This document shows, piece after piece, positions 1-5,825 of a stretch of DNA of 10,412 bases (positions are counted from its first letter, which is position 1; every line of letters begins with the position of its first letter). The position numbers and the translations under genes are program-made. The notes beneath the pieces are model-generated. The model had not been told where the DNA came from. It saw only the letters and a list, made by a program, of their open reading frames with translations, and ran no database searches. This DNA comes from Parvularculaceae bacterium (GTDB lineage: Bacteria > Pseudomonadota > Alphaproteobacteria > Caulobacterales > Parvularculaceae), in contig JACADX010000217.1 of NCBI GenBank assembly GCA_013389125.1, forward strand, positions 1 to 10,412, written 5' to 3'.

Positions 1-1
1 C

Positions 2-421
2 GGCGGCGCGGGCGCTGACGCCTTCATGCGGTTCTTCCATCTTTACGGGGCGTTTCACGCCTTGCAGCCGGTCGCCGATTTCCTGACGCTCGACGTCGAC
101 ATGGACGAGCGCCTTTCGCGCCTGATGATGGTCATCGGCGCGGAAAATCTCGCGGTCGGATTCGCGAGCGCTTCGATCGTCGCCTATCTTTCGTCGATCG
201 TTAATCCGAAGCACGCGGCAGTCCAATACGCGCTGTTCGCCTCGCTGACGATGCTCATCGGCTCGCTTGGCCGGGGCGCGCTTGGCGAATTGATCGAGGC
301 GAAAGGCTTCGCCCATGTCTTCTATCTGACGGCCGCGCTCGGCCTCGTCGCAATCGCCGCCTCGGCCCTCGAATGGCTCCGCCAATCGCGCGCGCCGCGC
401 GCGGCTGCGGCGAGGGTTTAA
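2..421 (+). CDS. ampG: AmpG-like MFS permease, C-terminal part (5'-truncated by window edge)
   Basis: This is the C-terminal end of an inner-membrane transporter; the frame is open to the left edge, so the real start lies outside the window. About three hydrophobic segments are visible. The first runs around MMVIGAENLAVGFASASIVA, the second around AVQYALFASLTMLIGSL, and the third around FYLTAALGLVAIAASAL, followed by a short basic cytoplasmic tail. The pattern of NLA-G near the start of one helix, then (T/V)Q(Y/F)ALF-SL, then EA-G(F/W)...FYL, follows what I remember of E. coli AmpG, which imports anhydro-muropeptides for cell-wall recycling. AmpG-like paralogues with untested substrates are common in alphaproteobacteria, so the exact substrate is inferred. 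The TAA stop overlaps the stop of the convergent lipoprotein gene. Confidence 0.75.
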   Translation, partial: GGAGADAFMRFFHLYGAFHALQPVADFLTLDVDMDERLSRLMMVIGAENLAVGFASASIVAYLSSIVNPKHAAVQYALFASLTMLIGSLGRGALGELIEAKGFAHVFYLTAALGLVAIAASALEWLRQSRAPRAAAARV

Positions 422-813
422 GAGTCTTTTCGCTTGCCCCGCGCGAGGCAGAGATCGAGATCGGGCTTTTCCGCCCCTGATTTCAGCGCGCCGGCGTCGA
501 TTTCCGTCGCTCGCTTTATTCCTTTGTCATCGGGGTAGAGGATGACGAGAAGCGCGCAGTCGGCGAGCATGTAGCGGCGAAACTCGCCAGCGCCTTCAAC
601 GCGTTGGAGGTCGGGAGCGCCGAGAAGCGCGTCGAGATCGCCCGCCGCTTTGCCTGCGATATCCTCCGCGCGGAAAGCGGGCTTTGAGGGCGGATCGGCC
701 TTCGCCTCGCCGCTTGCGCCTCGAGGCGCGCCGCCGTCGACAGTCGCGCACCCCCCAACGATGAGGGCGGCGGCAATATGGGGAAGGGACAACAGTCCGG
801 CGATGCGGGACAC
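418..813 (-). CDS. Small predicted outer-membrane or periplasmic lipoprotein, unknown function
   Basis: A protein of 131 residues starting at GTG (811-813). I chose this start because AAAGGAGGTG lies about nine bases upstream and a lipoprotein signal begins immediately. Longer ATG-initiated versions up to 1050 would run into the divergent kinase gene and have no signal peptide. Residues 1-21 form a short hydrophobic signal and VGGC at 19-22 is an acceptable lipobox, so Cys22 should be lipidated. The mature part is Pro/Ala-rich to about residue 47. It then has a compact domain with DLDALLGAPDLQRVEG (59-74) and an RRYMLADCALLVILY stretch (79-93). Two further cysteines (86 and 122) could form a disulfide. 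The 'LLG-P--R-EG...C-L-LY' pattern resembles small conserved alphaproteobacterial lipoproteins, but I know no function for it. Confidence 0.75.
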   Translation of the reverse strand: MSRIAGLLSLPHIAAALIVGGCATVDGGAPRGASGEAKADPPSKPAFRAEDIAGKAAGDLDALLGAPDLQRVEGAGEFRRYMLADCALLVILYPDDKGIKRATEIDAGALKSGAEKPDLDLCLARGKRKDS

Positions 814-820
814 GAAGCGA

Positions 821-830
821 CACCTCCTTT
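821..830 (-). promoter_or_regulatory. Shine-Dalgarno deciding the GTG start of the lipoprotein gene
   Basis: Read on the minus strand, the bases are AAAGGAGGTG, a near-perfect anti-16S match. It sits about nine bases before the GTG at 811-813. It is the strongest ribosome binding site noticed in the window and fixes the start inside a much longer open frame. Confidence 0.8.
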
Positions 831-960
831 GCGGCGCCAGCGCGTCTTGCGCGGCTTGACCATCGCAGGGCGACGGATGAAAAGGCGGCCGCCGTTCAAT
901 CCCTGCGCCCCGGTTCTCATAAGGCGGGCCCGGGCGGGCCGCAATCGCTGAAGGAAGAAC

Positions 961-1962
961 ATGTACGCTGCCTCTCTCGACGTCGTCGGCGTCGGCAAAG
1001 CGATTGTCGACGTCATAGCGCAGGCCGACGACGCCTTCCTTGCGGCGCATTCGATCGCCAAAGGCGGGATGGAGCTCATCGACGAGGCGCGTGCGAAATC
1101 AATTTACGACGCAATGGCGCCGGGCGTTGAAATTTCCGGCGGCTCGGCGGCAAACTCAATCGCCTGCATCGCCTCGCTCGGCGGCAAGGGCGCGTTCGTC
1201 GGCAAGGTTTCGAAGGACAATCTCGGCGACATTTTTCGCCACGATCTGAAGGCGCTTGGCGTCCATTTCGAAACGACGCCGCTTGAGAAGGGCCCCGGCA
1301 CCGCCCGCTGTCTCATCAATGTGACGCCGGACGCGCAACGTTCGATGACGACCTATCTCGGCTCGGCGGGATACGTGTCGCCGGCCGACATCGACGAGCC
1401 GACGATCGCGCGCGCGGCGATCACGTTTTTCGAGGGCTATCTTTTCGAGCAGCCGATGGCGCGAGAGGCCTTCGTCAAGGCCTGCCGAATCGCCAAAAAA
1501 ACCGGCCGCAAGGCGTCGCTGACGCTCTCCGACGCAAGCTGCGTTGATCGTCAGCATACGGCGCTGATCGCCTTCTCAAAGGCGCATGTCGACGTGCTTC
1601 TCGCCAATGAGCGCGAGGCCGAGGCCCTGTTCCAATCGAACAGGCTTGATGAAATCGCGAAGAAGGCGCGCACGCTCTGCCCGCTCGTCGCCGTGACGAT
1701 GTCGGAAAAGGGATCCGTTCTCATCCCGCGCGAGGGGGAAGTCGTGCGCATCGCGCCGACAAGGCCTCAACGGCTCGTCGACACGACGGGCGCCGGCGAC
1801 GCCTACGCCGCCGGGCTCCTTTACGGGCTCGCGCGCGGGCTCGATCTTGAAAAATGCGGCGCCCTCGGTTCGGTCGCGGCGGCCGAGGTGATCAGCCATT
1901 TCGGCGCGCGCCCGCAGCAAAATCTGAGGAAAATCGCCGTCGAGGCGGGAATTCTTTCATGA
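961..1962 (+). CDS. PfkB-family carbohydrate/nucleoside kinase (adenosine kinase-like)
   Basis: A full-length ribokinase-fold (PfkB) kinase of 333 residues, cytoplasmic, transferring phosphate from ATP to a sugar or nucleoside hydroxyl. The N-terminal signature GGSAAN is at residues 60-65. LLANEREA at 213-220 matches the family's N-x-x-E metal and phosphate-binding element. The C-terminal signature DTTGAGD is at 274-280, with Asp280 as the expected catalytic base and the preceding glycines forming the anion hole. Related alphaproteobacterial proteins are commonly annotated adenosine kinase. The sequence shows the family clearly, but the substrate is inferred. AAGGAAGA ends a few bases before the ATG. 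The TGA stop overlaps the next gene's ATG, so translational coupling with the downstream hydrolase is likely. It is divergent from the lipoprotein gene across a 147-bp spacer that should hold both promoters. Confidence 0.88.
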   Translation: MYAASLDVVGVGKAIVDVIAQADDAFLAAHSIAKGGMELIDEARAKSIYDAMAPGVEISGGSAANSIACIASLGGKGAFVGKVSKDNLGDIFRHDLKALGVHFETTPLEKGPGTARCLINVTPDAQRSMTTYLGSAGYVSPADIDEPTIARAAITFFEGYLFEQPMAREAFVKACRIAKKTGRKASLTLSDASCVDRQHTALIAFSKAHVDVLLANEREAEALFQSNRLDEIAKKARTLCPLVAVTMSEKGSVLIPREGEVVRIAPTRPQRLVDTTGAGDAYAAGLLYGLARGLDLEKCGALGSVAAAEVISHFGARPQQNLRKIAVEAGILS

Positions 1963-2840
1963 AACGACGTGCGATTCTCGCCGGCGCCGTCCTTGCGCTC
2001 GTCGCCAGCCTTGCCGGCGGTGCATGGGCGAACCGCGAACGCCTGATGCTCGCCTTTCTTGGAGCGAAGACGGAAAAGCGCACCCTCGCCGAGCAGGAGG
2101 CGCTGATCCTCCCGCATATTCGCGTATTCCAGCCCACGGCAGGCTCGCCGCCTTTTCCGGCGATCGTCCAGTTTCACGGCTGCGCCGGCTATCGTCCCGA
2201 CTTCATGGCGCAGTGGGCGAAGGTCGGAACCGAGGCAGGGTTCCTCGTCATCGCGGTCGACAGCATGAGCCCGCGCGGCATCGACCGCGAAGAAGCGCTG
2301 TCATCCGTGTGCGCCGGCAAGCGCCTCATCGGGCAGGAGCGCGCCGGCGACGTCGCCGCCGCGCTCGCCGCCGTCGCCGCGAGAAAAGATGTCGATCCCG
2401 CGCGCATCGTCGCCGCCGGCTGGTCGCACGGCGCCTGGTCGCTGATGGATTATCTTGCGCTCTCTGCCGCGTCGCAAACGCCCCCGTCCCTCAAAGGCGA
2501 AGCGCCGGCGATCGATCCCGCCGGCGTCATCGCGTTCTATCCCTATTGCGGTGAAGGGACATGGAGCCGGCTCTTGAACTGGAACACGAAGGCGAAGGTC
2601 CTTGCGCTCATCGCAGGCGCCGACACCATTGTCGACGGCGCCGAATGCAGGGCGCGGTTTGAGGCGATCCGCCAGGCAGGAACGCCCGTCGACCTCGTCT
2701 GGTACGAGAACGCCGACCATGTCTTTGACGATGCCGGCCTCGTCGGCGGCGAATTCGCGCATTACTACGGCGCGGCGGCGGCCGAGGACGCCGCGCGCCG
2801 CTACCGGTCGTTTCTCGAAGCGATCAGGTCGCGTCCGTAA
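1959..2840 (+). CDS. Dienelactone hydrolase-type alpha/beta hydrolase with N-terminal signal or anchor
   Basis: A protein of 293 residues starting at the ATG that overlaps the kinase stop (ATGA, 1959-1962). Residues 1-24 (MKRRAILAGAVLALVASLAG then GAWA) form a signal peptide or uncleaved anchor, so the enzyme probably acts in the periplasm or at the membrane. The fold elements follow the dienelactone hydrolase family. HGCAG at 73-77 is the likely oxyanion-hole loop. GWSHG at 154-158 is the nucleophile elbow with Ser156. Asp222 (in AGADT) is the probable acid, with Asp226 as alternative. His254 (in NADHVFDD) completes the triad. Classical dienelactone hydrolases use Cys, so this is the serine-type branch. 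The substrate is unknown. The last 17 bases overlap the end of the convergent CYTH-CHAD gene. Confidence 0.82.
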   Translation: MKRRAILAGAVLALVASLAGGAWANRERLMLAFLGAKTEKRTLAEQEALILPHIRVFQPTAGSPPFPAIVQFHGCAGYRPDFMAQWAKVGTEAGFLVIAVDSMSPRGIDREEALSSVCAGKRLIGQERAGDVAAALAAVAARKDVDPARIVAAGWSHGAWSLMDYLALSAASQTPPSLKGEAPAIDPAGVIAFYPYCGEGTWSRLLNWNTKAKVLALIAGADTIVDGAECRARFEAIRQAGTPVDLVWYENADHVFDDAGLVGGEFAHYYGAAAAEDAARRYRSFLEAIRSRP

Positions 2841-4371
2841 GCGGCCGCGCCGGCGCTGCTGCCTCCATGAGACGCCAATAGGCAGGAGCGCCGGCGAAAG
2901 CCTCCCAGCGCGCGCGGATCGCCGCGGCGGTCGCCGCGGCCTCAGCGCCGCGAAATCCGGCGATGAATCCGGCGACGCGCGCCGCTTCCGGCCCGCTGCC
3001 GAAAACGACTTCCTCCGCGACGGCCTGCGCGACGACGGCGTCATTGATGTCGCCGAAGGCGTCTTGGAGCGCTGTCATCGCCGCGAATACGGGCTTTCGC
3101 GCCTCCGGCGCATAAAGATCGCGAAAGAACTGCGCGGCGTAGCGGAATCGCTTCAGTTCGACCCGCAGCGCATGGAGGGAGGTCGGCGCGTCGAAATCAA
3201 TATGGGCGGCGCGGCGCAAGAGACGGTTTCGGGCGCGCTCAAGCCGTTCATCCGCATAAGGACGGGCGGGAGCGTTGAGGCGCCCGGGCGCGGCCGCGCG
3301 CCAGGGTTCGAGCCAGGCGGATCTCAAAAGCTCAAGCGCGAAGAACGCGAAGTCCCGGCCCGAAAGCGCCTCGGCCGCGCGCCTCCAGGCCCGGGCGCGT
3401 TCGTCTTCGAGGCGGGCTCTTAGGGCGGGTCCGGCGTCGGCGAGCGTCAGGCTGCTCTCAATAAAGACATCGAGATCGCGGGCGGCGCCGACGATCCGCG
3501 CAAGACCTTTCGCGTAAGCGGCGAGACCTTCGAGCGCGCCCTCCGGCAGCGCTGTTCTGAACGTCTCCGCAGCGGCGCGAAACCGCCGCAACGCGACGCG
3601 AAGGCGGCGGCCGGCGTCGCTATCATGCATATCGGCGGCGGCGTCCGCGGCGTCGATGGCGCTGACGGCGACGCCTTTGAGCGCGCTCGCGAGCGCGTCG
3701 CCAACGCTCGCGTCCGTCGCTATCCGCAGGCGTTGGCGTTCTTTCCCCAGCGCGGCCGCGCCGGCGGCGCGCGCCCTCTCGAGCTTCGTCGTCAATGACG
3801 GCCGCAGCCGCGCATCGGTCGCGGTGACAAGATCCTTCGCAAGGTCGAAGAGGGCGGCCGCGTCGCCCTTCAAGAGTTCTAGCTCGACCTCGGCGATCGG
3901 CGCCGTTCGCCGCTCGATGAGGTTTTGCGCGGCGCCGATTTCCGCCGAGACCTCGATCAGCGCGCCGCCCTTTTCAACAAGCCTTGACCAGCGATCTGTC
4001 GTCGTTCGCGCGATCGGCCTTAGGTCGCCGCTCTTGGCCGAAATCAGCGCATCGATTTCGCAGACGCCGGTCTGGAGCGAATCCTCTCCGGAAGCGAGGA
4101 TGCGCTCGCTCTCGACACGGAGCAAAGCGCCCGCTCCCTTCGGCGCGCGTTTTGCGACGATTGCGCGCGCGCCGGCATCCTCCCTGACGCGCAAGGAAAC
4201 GCCGGCCTTTGCGAGCCGCCCTTCCTCGCTGTCGTAATAGGTCGAGACAAGGCGCTCGAAAGCGCCGGCCCCGACGGCGATCGCGTCCAGCATCGGAAGC
4301 CTCGGCGCCGACATGACGTCGCGCGCCGCGCCGACAAGCTTCAACTCGAATTCGGTCTTTGCGTGCGCCAT
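2824..4371 (-). CDS. CYTH-CHAD domain protein (putative inorganic triphosphatase / polyphosphate-binding)
   Basis: A protein of 515 residues combining two domains. The N-terminal CYTH domain (about 1-200) opens with the family's ExExK motif at E7-E9-K11. It continues with YYDSEEGRLAKAGVSLRVR (45-63) and ELELLKGD (163-170), the charged strands that line the triphosphate tunnel. The C-terminal CHAD domain (about 220-505) is helical, with two basic signature repeats: His249 with RLRVALRRFR (256-265), and His400 with LRVELKRFR (402-410). RDLDVF (298-303) and GDINDAVV (440-447) are further conserved turns. CYTH proteins hydrolyse triphosphates such as tripolyphosphate, and CHAD domains bind polyphosphate. 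The start at 4371 is chosen because ExExK normally lies at the extreme N-terminus. The frame is open to 4503, but that would add 44 low-quality residues. No strong Shine-Dalgarno is visible. Confidence 0.88.
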   Translation of the reverse strand: MAHAKTEFELKLVGAARDVMSAPRLPMLDAIAVGAGAFERLVSTYYDSEEGRLAKAGVSLRVREDAGARAIVAKRAPKGAGALLRVESERILASGEDSLQTGVCEIDALISAKSGDLRPIARTTTDRWSRLVEKGGALIEVSAEIGAAQNLIERRTAPIAEVELELLKGDAAALFDLAKDLVTATDARLRPSLTTKLERARAAGAAALGKERQRLRIATDASVGDALASALKGVAVSAIDAADAAADMHDSDAGRRLRVALRRFRAAAETFRTALPEGALEGLAAYAKGLARIVGAARDLDVFIESSLTLADAGPALRARLEDERARAWRRAAEALSGRDFAFFALELLRSAWLEPWRAAAPGRLNAPARPYADERLERARNRLLRRAAHIDFDAPTSLHALRVELKRFRYAAQFFRDLYAPEARKPVFAAMTALQDAFGDINDAVVAQAVAEEVVFGSGPEAARVAGFIAGFRGAEAAATAAAIRARWEAFAGAPAYWRLMEAAAPARPLTDAT

Positions 4372-4526
4372 CAGCGCTCTGTCCCGCCGCGAGTCCGGAA
4401 AACGCCTCGGCGATTGCTGGCGCAGAAACGCCCGCTTGTCATGCGTCGCGGCGCAAAAGCGCAAAGCATCGCGCAACCCCGCCATTTCTCGCGGCGGTCG
4501 CACACTCCGCGGCTGAACGGGCGCCG

Positions 4527-4553
4527 AACCGCTCGCGCGTCACGCGAGCGGTT
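4527..4553. repeat. Perfect 11-bp inverted repeat (stem-loop, 5-nt loop)
   Basis: AACCGCTCGCG at 4527-4537 is the exact reverse complement of 4543-4553, with loop CGTCA. No T-run follows on either strand, so it is not a standard intrinsic terminator. On the minus strand it lies after the terminator of the small secreted protein gene and about 155 bases upstream of CYTH-CHAD. It could be a protein-binding palindrome, a back-up transcription block or a 5'-leader structure. Confidence 0.6.
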
Positions 4554-4570
4554 GAAGGGACGGGCGCCGC

Positions 4571-4605
4571 CGAAATGAAATCGGCGCCCCAATCAGGGGC
4601 GCCGA
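4571..4605 (-). terminator. Intrinsic terminator of the small secreted protein gene
   Basis: A perfect 10-bp GC-rich stem (TCGGCGCCCC at 4581-4590 against 4596-4605) with a five-base loop. Read on the minus strand it is followed by TTTCATTTCGG, a broken T-run. It lies about 24 bases beyond the TAG stop at 4629-4631, the right distance for a rho-independent terminator. Confidence 0.7.
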
Positions 4606-4628
4606 CGCTGCAGCCCGCCCGAAAGGCG

Positions 4629-4901
4629 CTACTGCGTCTTGCGGGTGCAAGCGTCCATGGCGGCCTTGGCGTCCGGCGACGCAGCCTCGTAGCGCGCCGT
4701 CCGGTCTTCAATCGCGCCGAGCGTCTGGAACTCCTCAACGAGCGCGGGGTTCGCGCTGATCCGTTCCTCAAGGCAGACGCAGCCCGAGGTGTCGCGACCC
4801 TCGGCGGTCAGACGGGCGACGCAAGCGTCCGCCCATTCGCCGGCGTAAGCCATCGATGAAAGCGCGGCCGCCGCCGCGCCGATCGCTAATACGAACTTCA
4901 T
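4629..4901 (-). CDS. Small secreted four-cysteine protein, unknown function
   Basis: A protein of 90 residues. Residues 1-20 are a clear Sec signal peptide, with basic start MKF, hydrophobic core and SMAYA cleavage site before GEWAD, so the mature 70-residue protein should be periplasmic or secreted. The mature part has four cysteines at positions 27, 41, 43 and 85. The C-x-C pair and the flanking cysteines suggest one or two disulfides. The rest is charged and probably helical (EERISANPALVEEFQTL and an Ala-rich end). The ATG at 4899-4901 is chosen because the signal peptide starts there and AAAGGG lies a few bases upstream; the frame is open further upstream but has no signal. It is divergent from hslV and ends before a good terminator. 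I do not recognise the family. Confidence 0.75.
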   Translation of the reverse strand: MKFVLAIGAAAAALSSMAYAGEWADACVARLTAEGRDTSGCVCLEERISANPALVEEFQTLGAIEDRTARYEAASPDAKAAMDACTRKTQ

Positions 4902-5078
4902 AAGGGCCCTTTCGCGGTTTGGGTTCAGCTGGACGCGAGGTTCTCGCCCGCCATGGCGAACATCGTCAAGCCGCCAGCATCTCTTAATCGGAAGCCAGAT
5001 CGCCCCTTCACGCAGATGAGCGGCGAATAAATTTAGAAGCGCATTGAACTCGGCGCCGCGCTGCGCGAAGAAGCCGCC
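4902..5078. promoter_or_regulatory. Divergent intergenic region upstream of hslV and the small secreted protein gene
   Basis: A 177-bp spacer that must contain promoters for both divergent genes. A comparatively AT-rich patch at 5026-5036 (AATAAATTTAG) lies about 45 bases before hslV and could include a -10 element, with TTCACG at 5007-5012 as a weak -35. I see no clear heat-shock sigma-32 promoter, although hslV genes are often heat-inducible. GCGAG-GTT-CTCGC is a small inverted repeat in the half nearer the secreted protein gene. Confidence 0.3.
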
Positions 5079-5621
5079 ATGACAGCGAAAATGCACGGCA
5101 CGACGGTTTTGAGCGTTCGGCGCGGCGGCGTCGTCGTCGTCGGCGGGGACGGGCAGGTGAGTCTCGGCCAGACGATCGTCAAGGGCGACGCGAAGAAGGT
5201 TCGGCGGCTCGCCGGCGGCAGGGCCCTCGCGGGCTTTGCCGGCGGTACGGCGGATGCTTTCACGCTGCTTGAGCGCCTTGAAGCCAAGCTCGAACAGCAC
5301 CCCGCCAACCTCACCCGCGCCGCCGTCGAACTCGCAAAGGACTGGCGGACCGACCGGTATCTGCGCCGCCTTGAAGCGATGATGATCGTCGCCGACGCGA
5401 CGTCGACGCTCATCTTGACGGGCGCGGGCGACGTCATCGAGCCGCCGGACGGCCTTGCCGCCATCGGATCGGGCGGCGACTTTGCGCGGTCGGCGGCGCG
5501 GGCGCTTCTCGATGAAACGGCGCTCGACGCCGAGGCGATCGTCCGGAAAGCGCTGGCGATCGCGGCGTCCGTTTGCGTATACACGAATGATCGCGTGACC
5601 GTCGAGAAAATCGGCGAGTGA
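5079..5621 (+). CDS. hslV: ATP-dependent protease peptidase subunit HslV
   Basis: The proteolytic subunit of the HslUV (ClpYQ) protease: a threonine peptidase that forms two stacked hexameric rings and degrades proteins unfolded by HslU in the cytoplasm. The 180 residues align along their whole length with HslV as I know it. A short propeptide MTAKMHG precedes the TTVLSVRR start of the mature chain, making Thr8 the catalytic nucleophile (Thr1 of the mature form). Asp24, Lys40 and Ser131 occupy the expected active-site positions (mature 17, 33 and 124). GFAGGTADAF (52-61) and ELAKDWRTDR (84-93) are hallmark segments. Met5 is an alternative start that gives the same mature enzyme; neither start has a strong ribosome site. 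hslU is not immediately downstream as usual but about 2.5 kb away, beyond three pilus genes. Confidence 0.96.
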   Translation: MTAKMHGTTVLSVRRGGVVVVGGDGQVSLGQTIVKGDAKKVRRLAGGRALAGFAGGTADAFTLLERLEAKLEQHPANLTRAAVELAKDWRTDRYLRRLEAMMIVADATSTLILTGAGDVIEPPDGLAAIGSGGDFARSAARALLDETALDAEAIVRKALAIAASVCVYTNDRVTVEKIGE

Positions 5622-5825
5622 ACGCCGCAGGCACGGTCCTGAGGCGCTCGGGCGGAGAATTCCGGTTCCGGTTAACCCTAATCGCCGTTATCCAATTTAC
5701 TCCGTTAACGGAAAACTTTTCATATCTTTAAACGGGCGATAAACACCGATCGTCAATAGTTCACGGCGCAGTCTTGCGCGAGCTTCATGTCGCGCGAGGC
5801 GGCGCGGCAATTGACGGGGACATCC
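5622..5825 (+). promoter_or_regulatory. AT-rich upstream region of the tad gene block
   Basis: A 204-bp spacer after hslV, much richer in A/T than its surroundings, that probably holds the promoter for the pilus genes. It contains GGTTAACC (5670-5677), the 12-bp palindrome TCCGTTAACGGA (5701-5712), and TTAA-N7-ATAA (5728-5742), which differs by one base from the CtrA consensus TTAA-N7-TTAA. A small hairpin (GCGCA/TGCGC, 5766-5779) follows. GGGGA (5816-5820) is the ribosome site for the TadG-like gene. I cannot assign -35 and -10 boxes with confidence, and I see no terminator for hslV. Confidence 0.45.
5701..5712. promoter_or_regulatory. 12-bp perfect palindrome, candidate operator
   Basis: TCCGTTAACGGA is its own reverse complement. 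It shares the GTTAAC core with a second palindrome 31 bases upstream (5670-5677). Its place in the AT-rich region before the pilus genes fits a dimeric regulator site. The regulator is unknown. Confidence 0.4.

Larger units (their letters stand above)
4372..4628. other. Spacer with paired hairpins and four GGCGCC sites
   Basis: A 257-bp gap between two minus-strand genes. The half nearer the CYTH-CHAD start (4372-4510) shows no feature I can support, though its promoter should lie there. The other half contains two perfect stem-loops (listed separately) and four GGCGCC palindromes at 4520-4525, 4563-4568, 4583-4588 and 4598-4603. Open frames crossing it have no plausible start or domain and look like GC-driven noise. 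Confidence 0.5.

Noticed and set aside
418..1050. 210-residue version of the lipoprotein starting upstream at 1050
   Set aside because: It would overlap the kinase gene, has no signal peptide at its start, and passes over the strong Shine-Dalgarno and GTG at 811-830.
2602..3423. 273-codon plus-strand frame across the hydrolase and CYTH-CHAD ends
   Set aside because: Low-complexity Arg/Gly-rich shadow of two well-supported genes on their proper frames.
2824..4503. CYTH-CHAD start at 4503 instead of 4371
   Set aside because: The added 44 residues are Arg-rich and push the ExExK motif away from the N-terminus, where CYTH proteins carry it.
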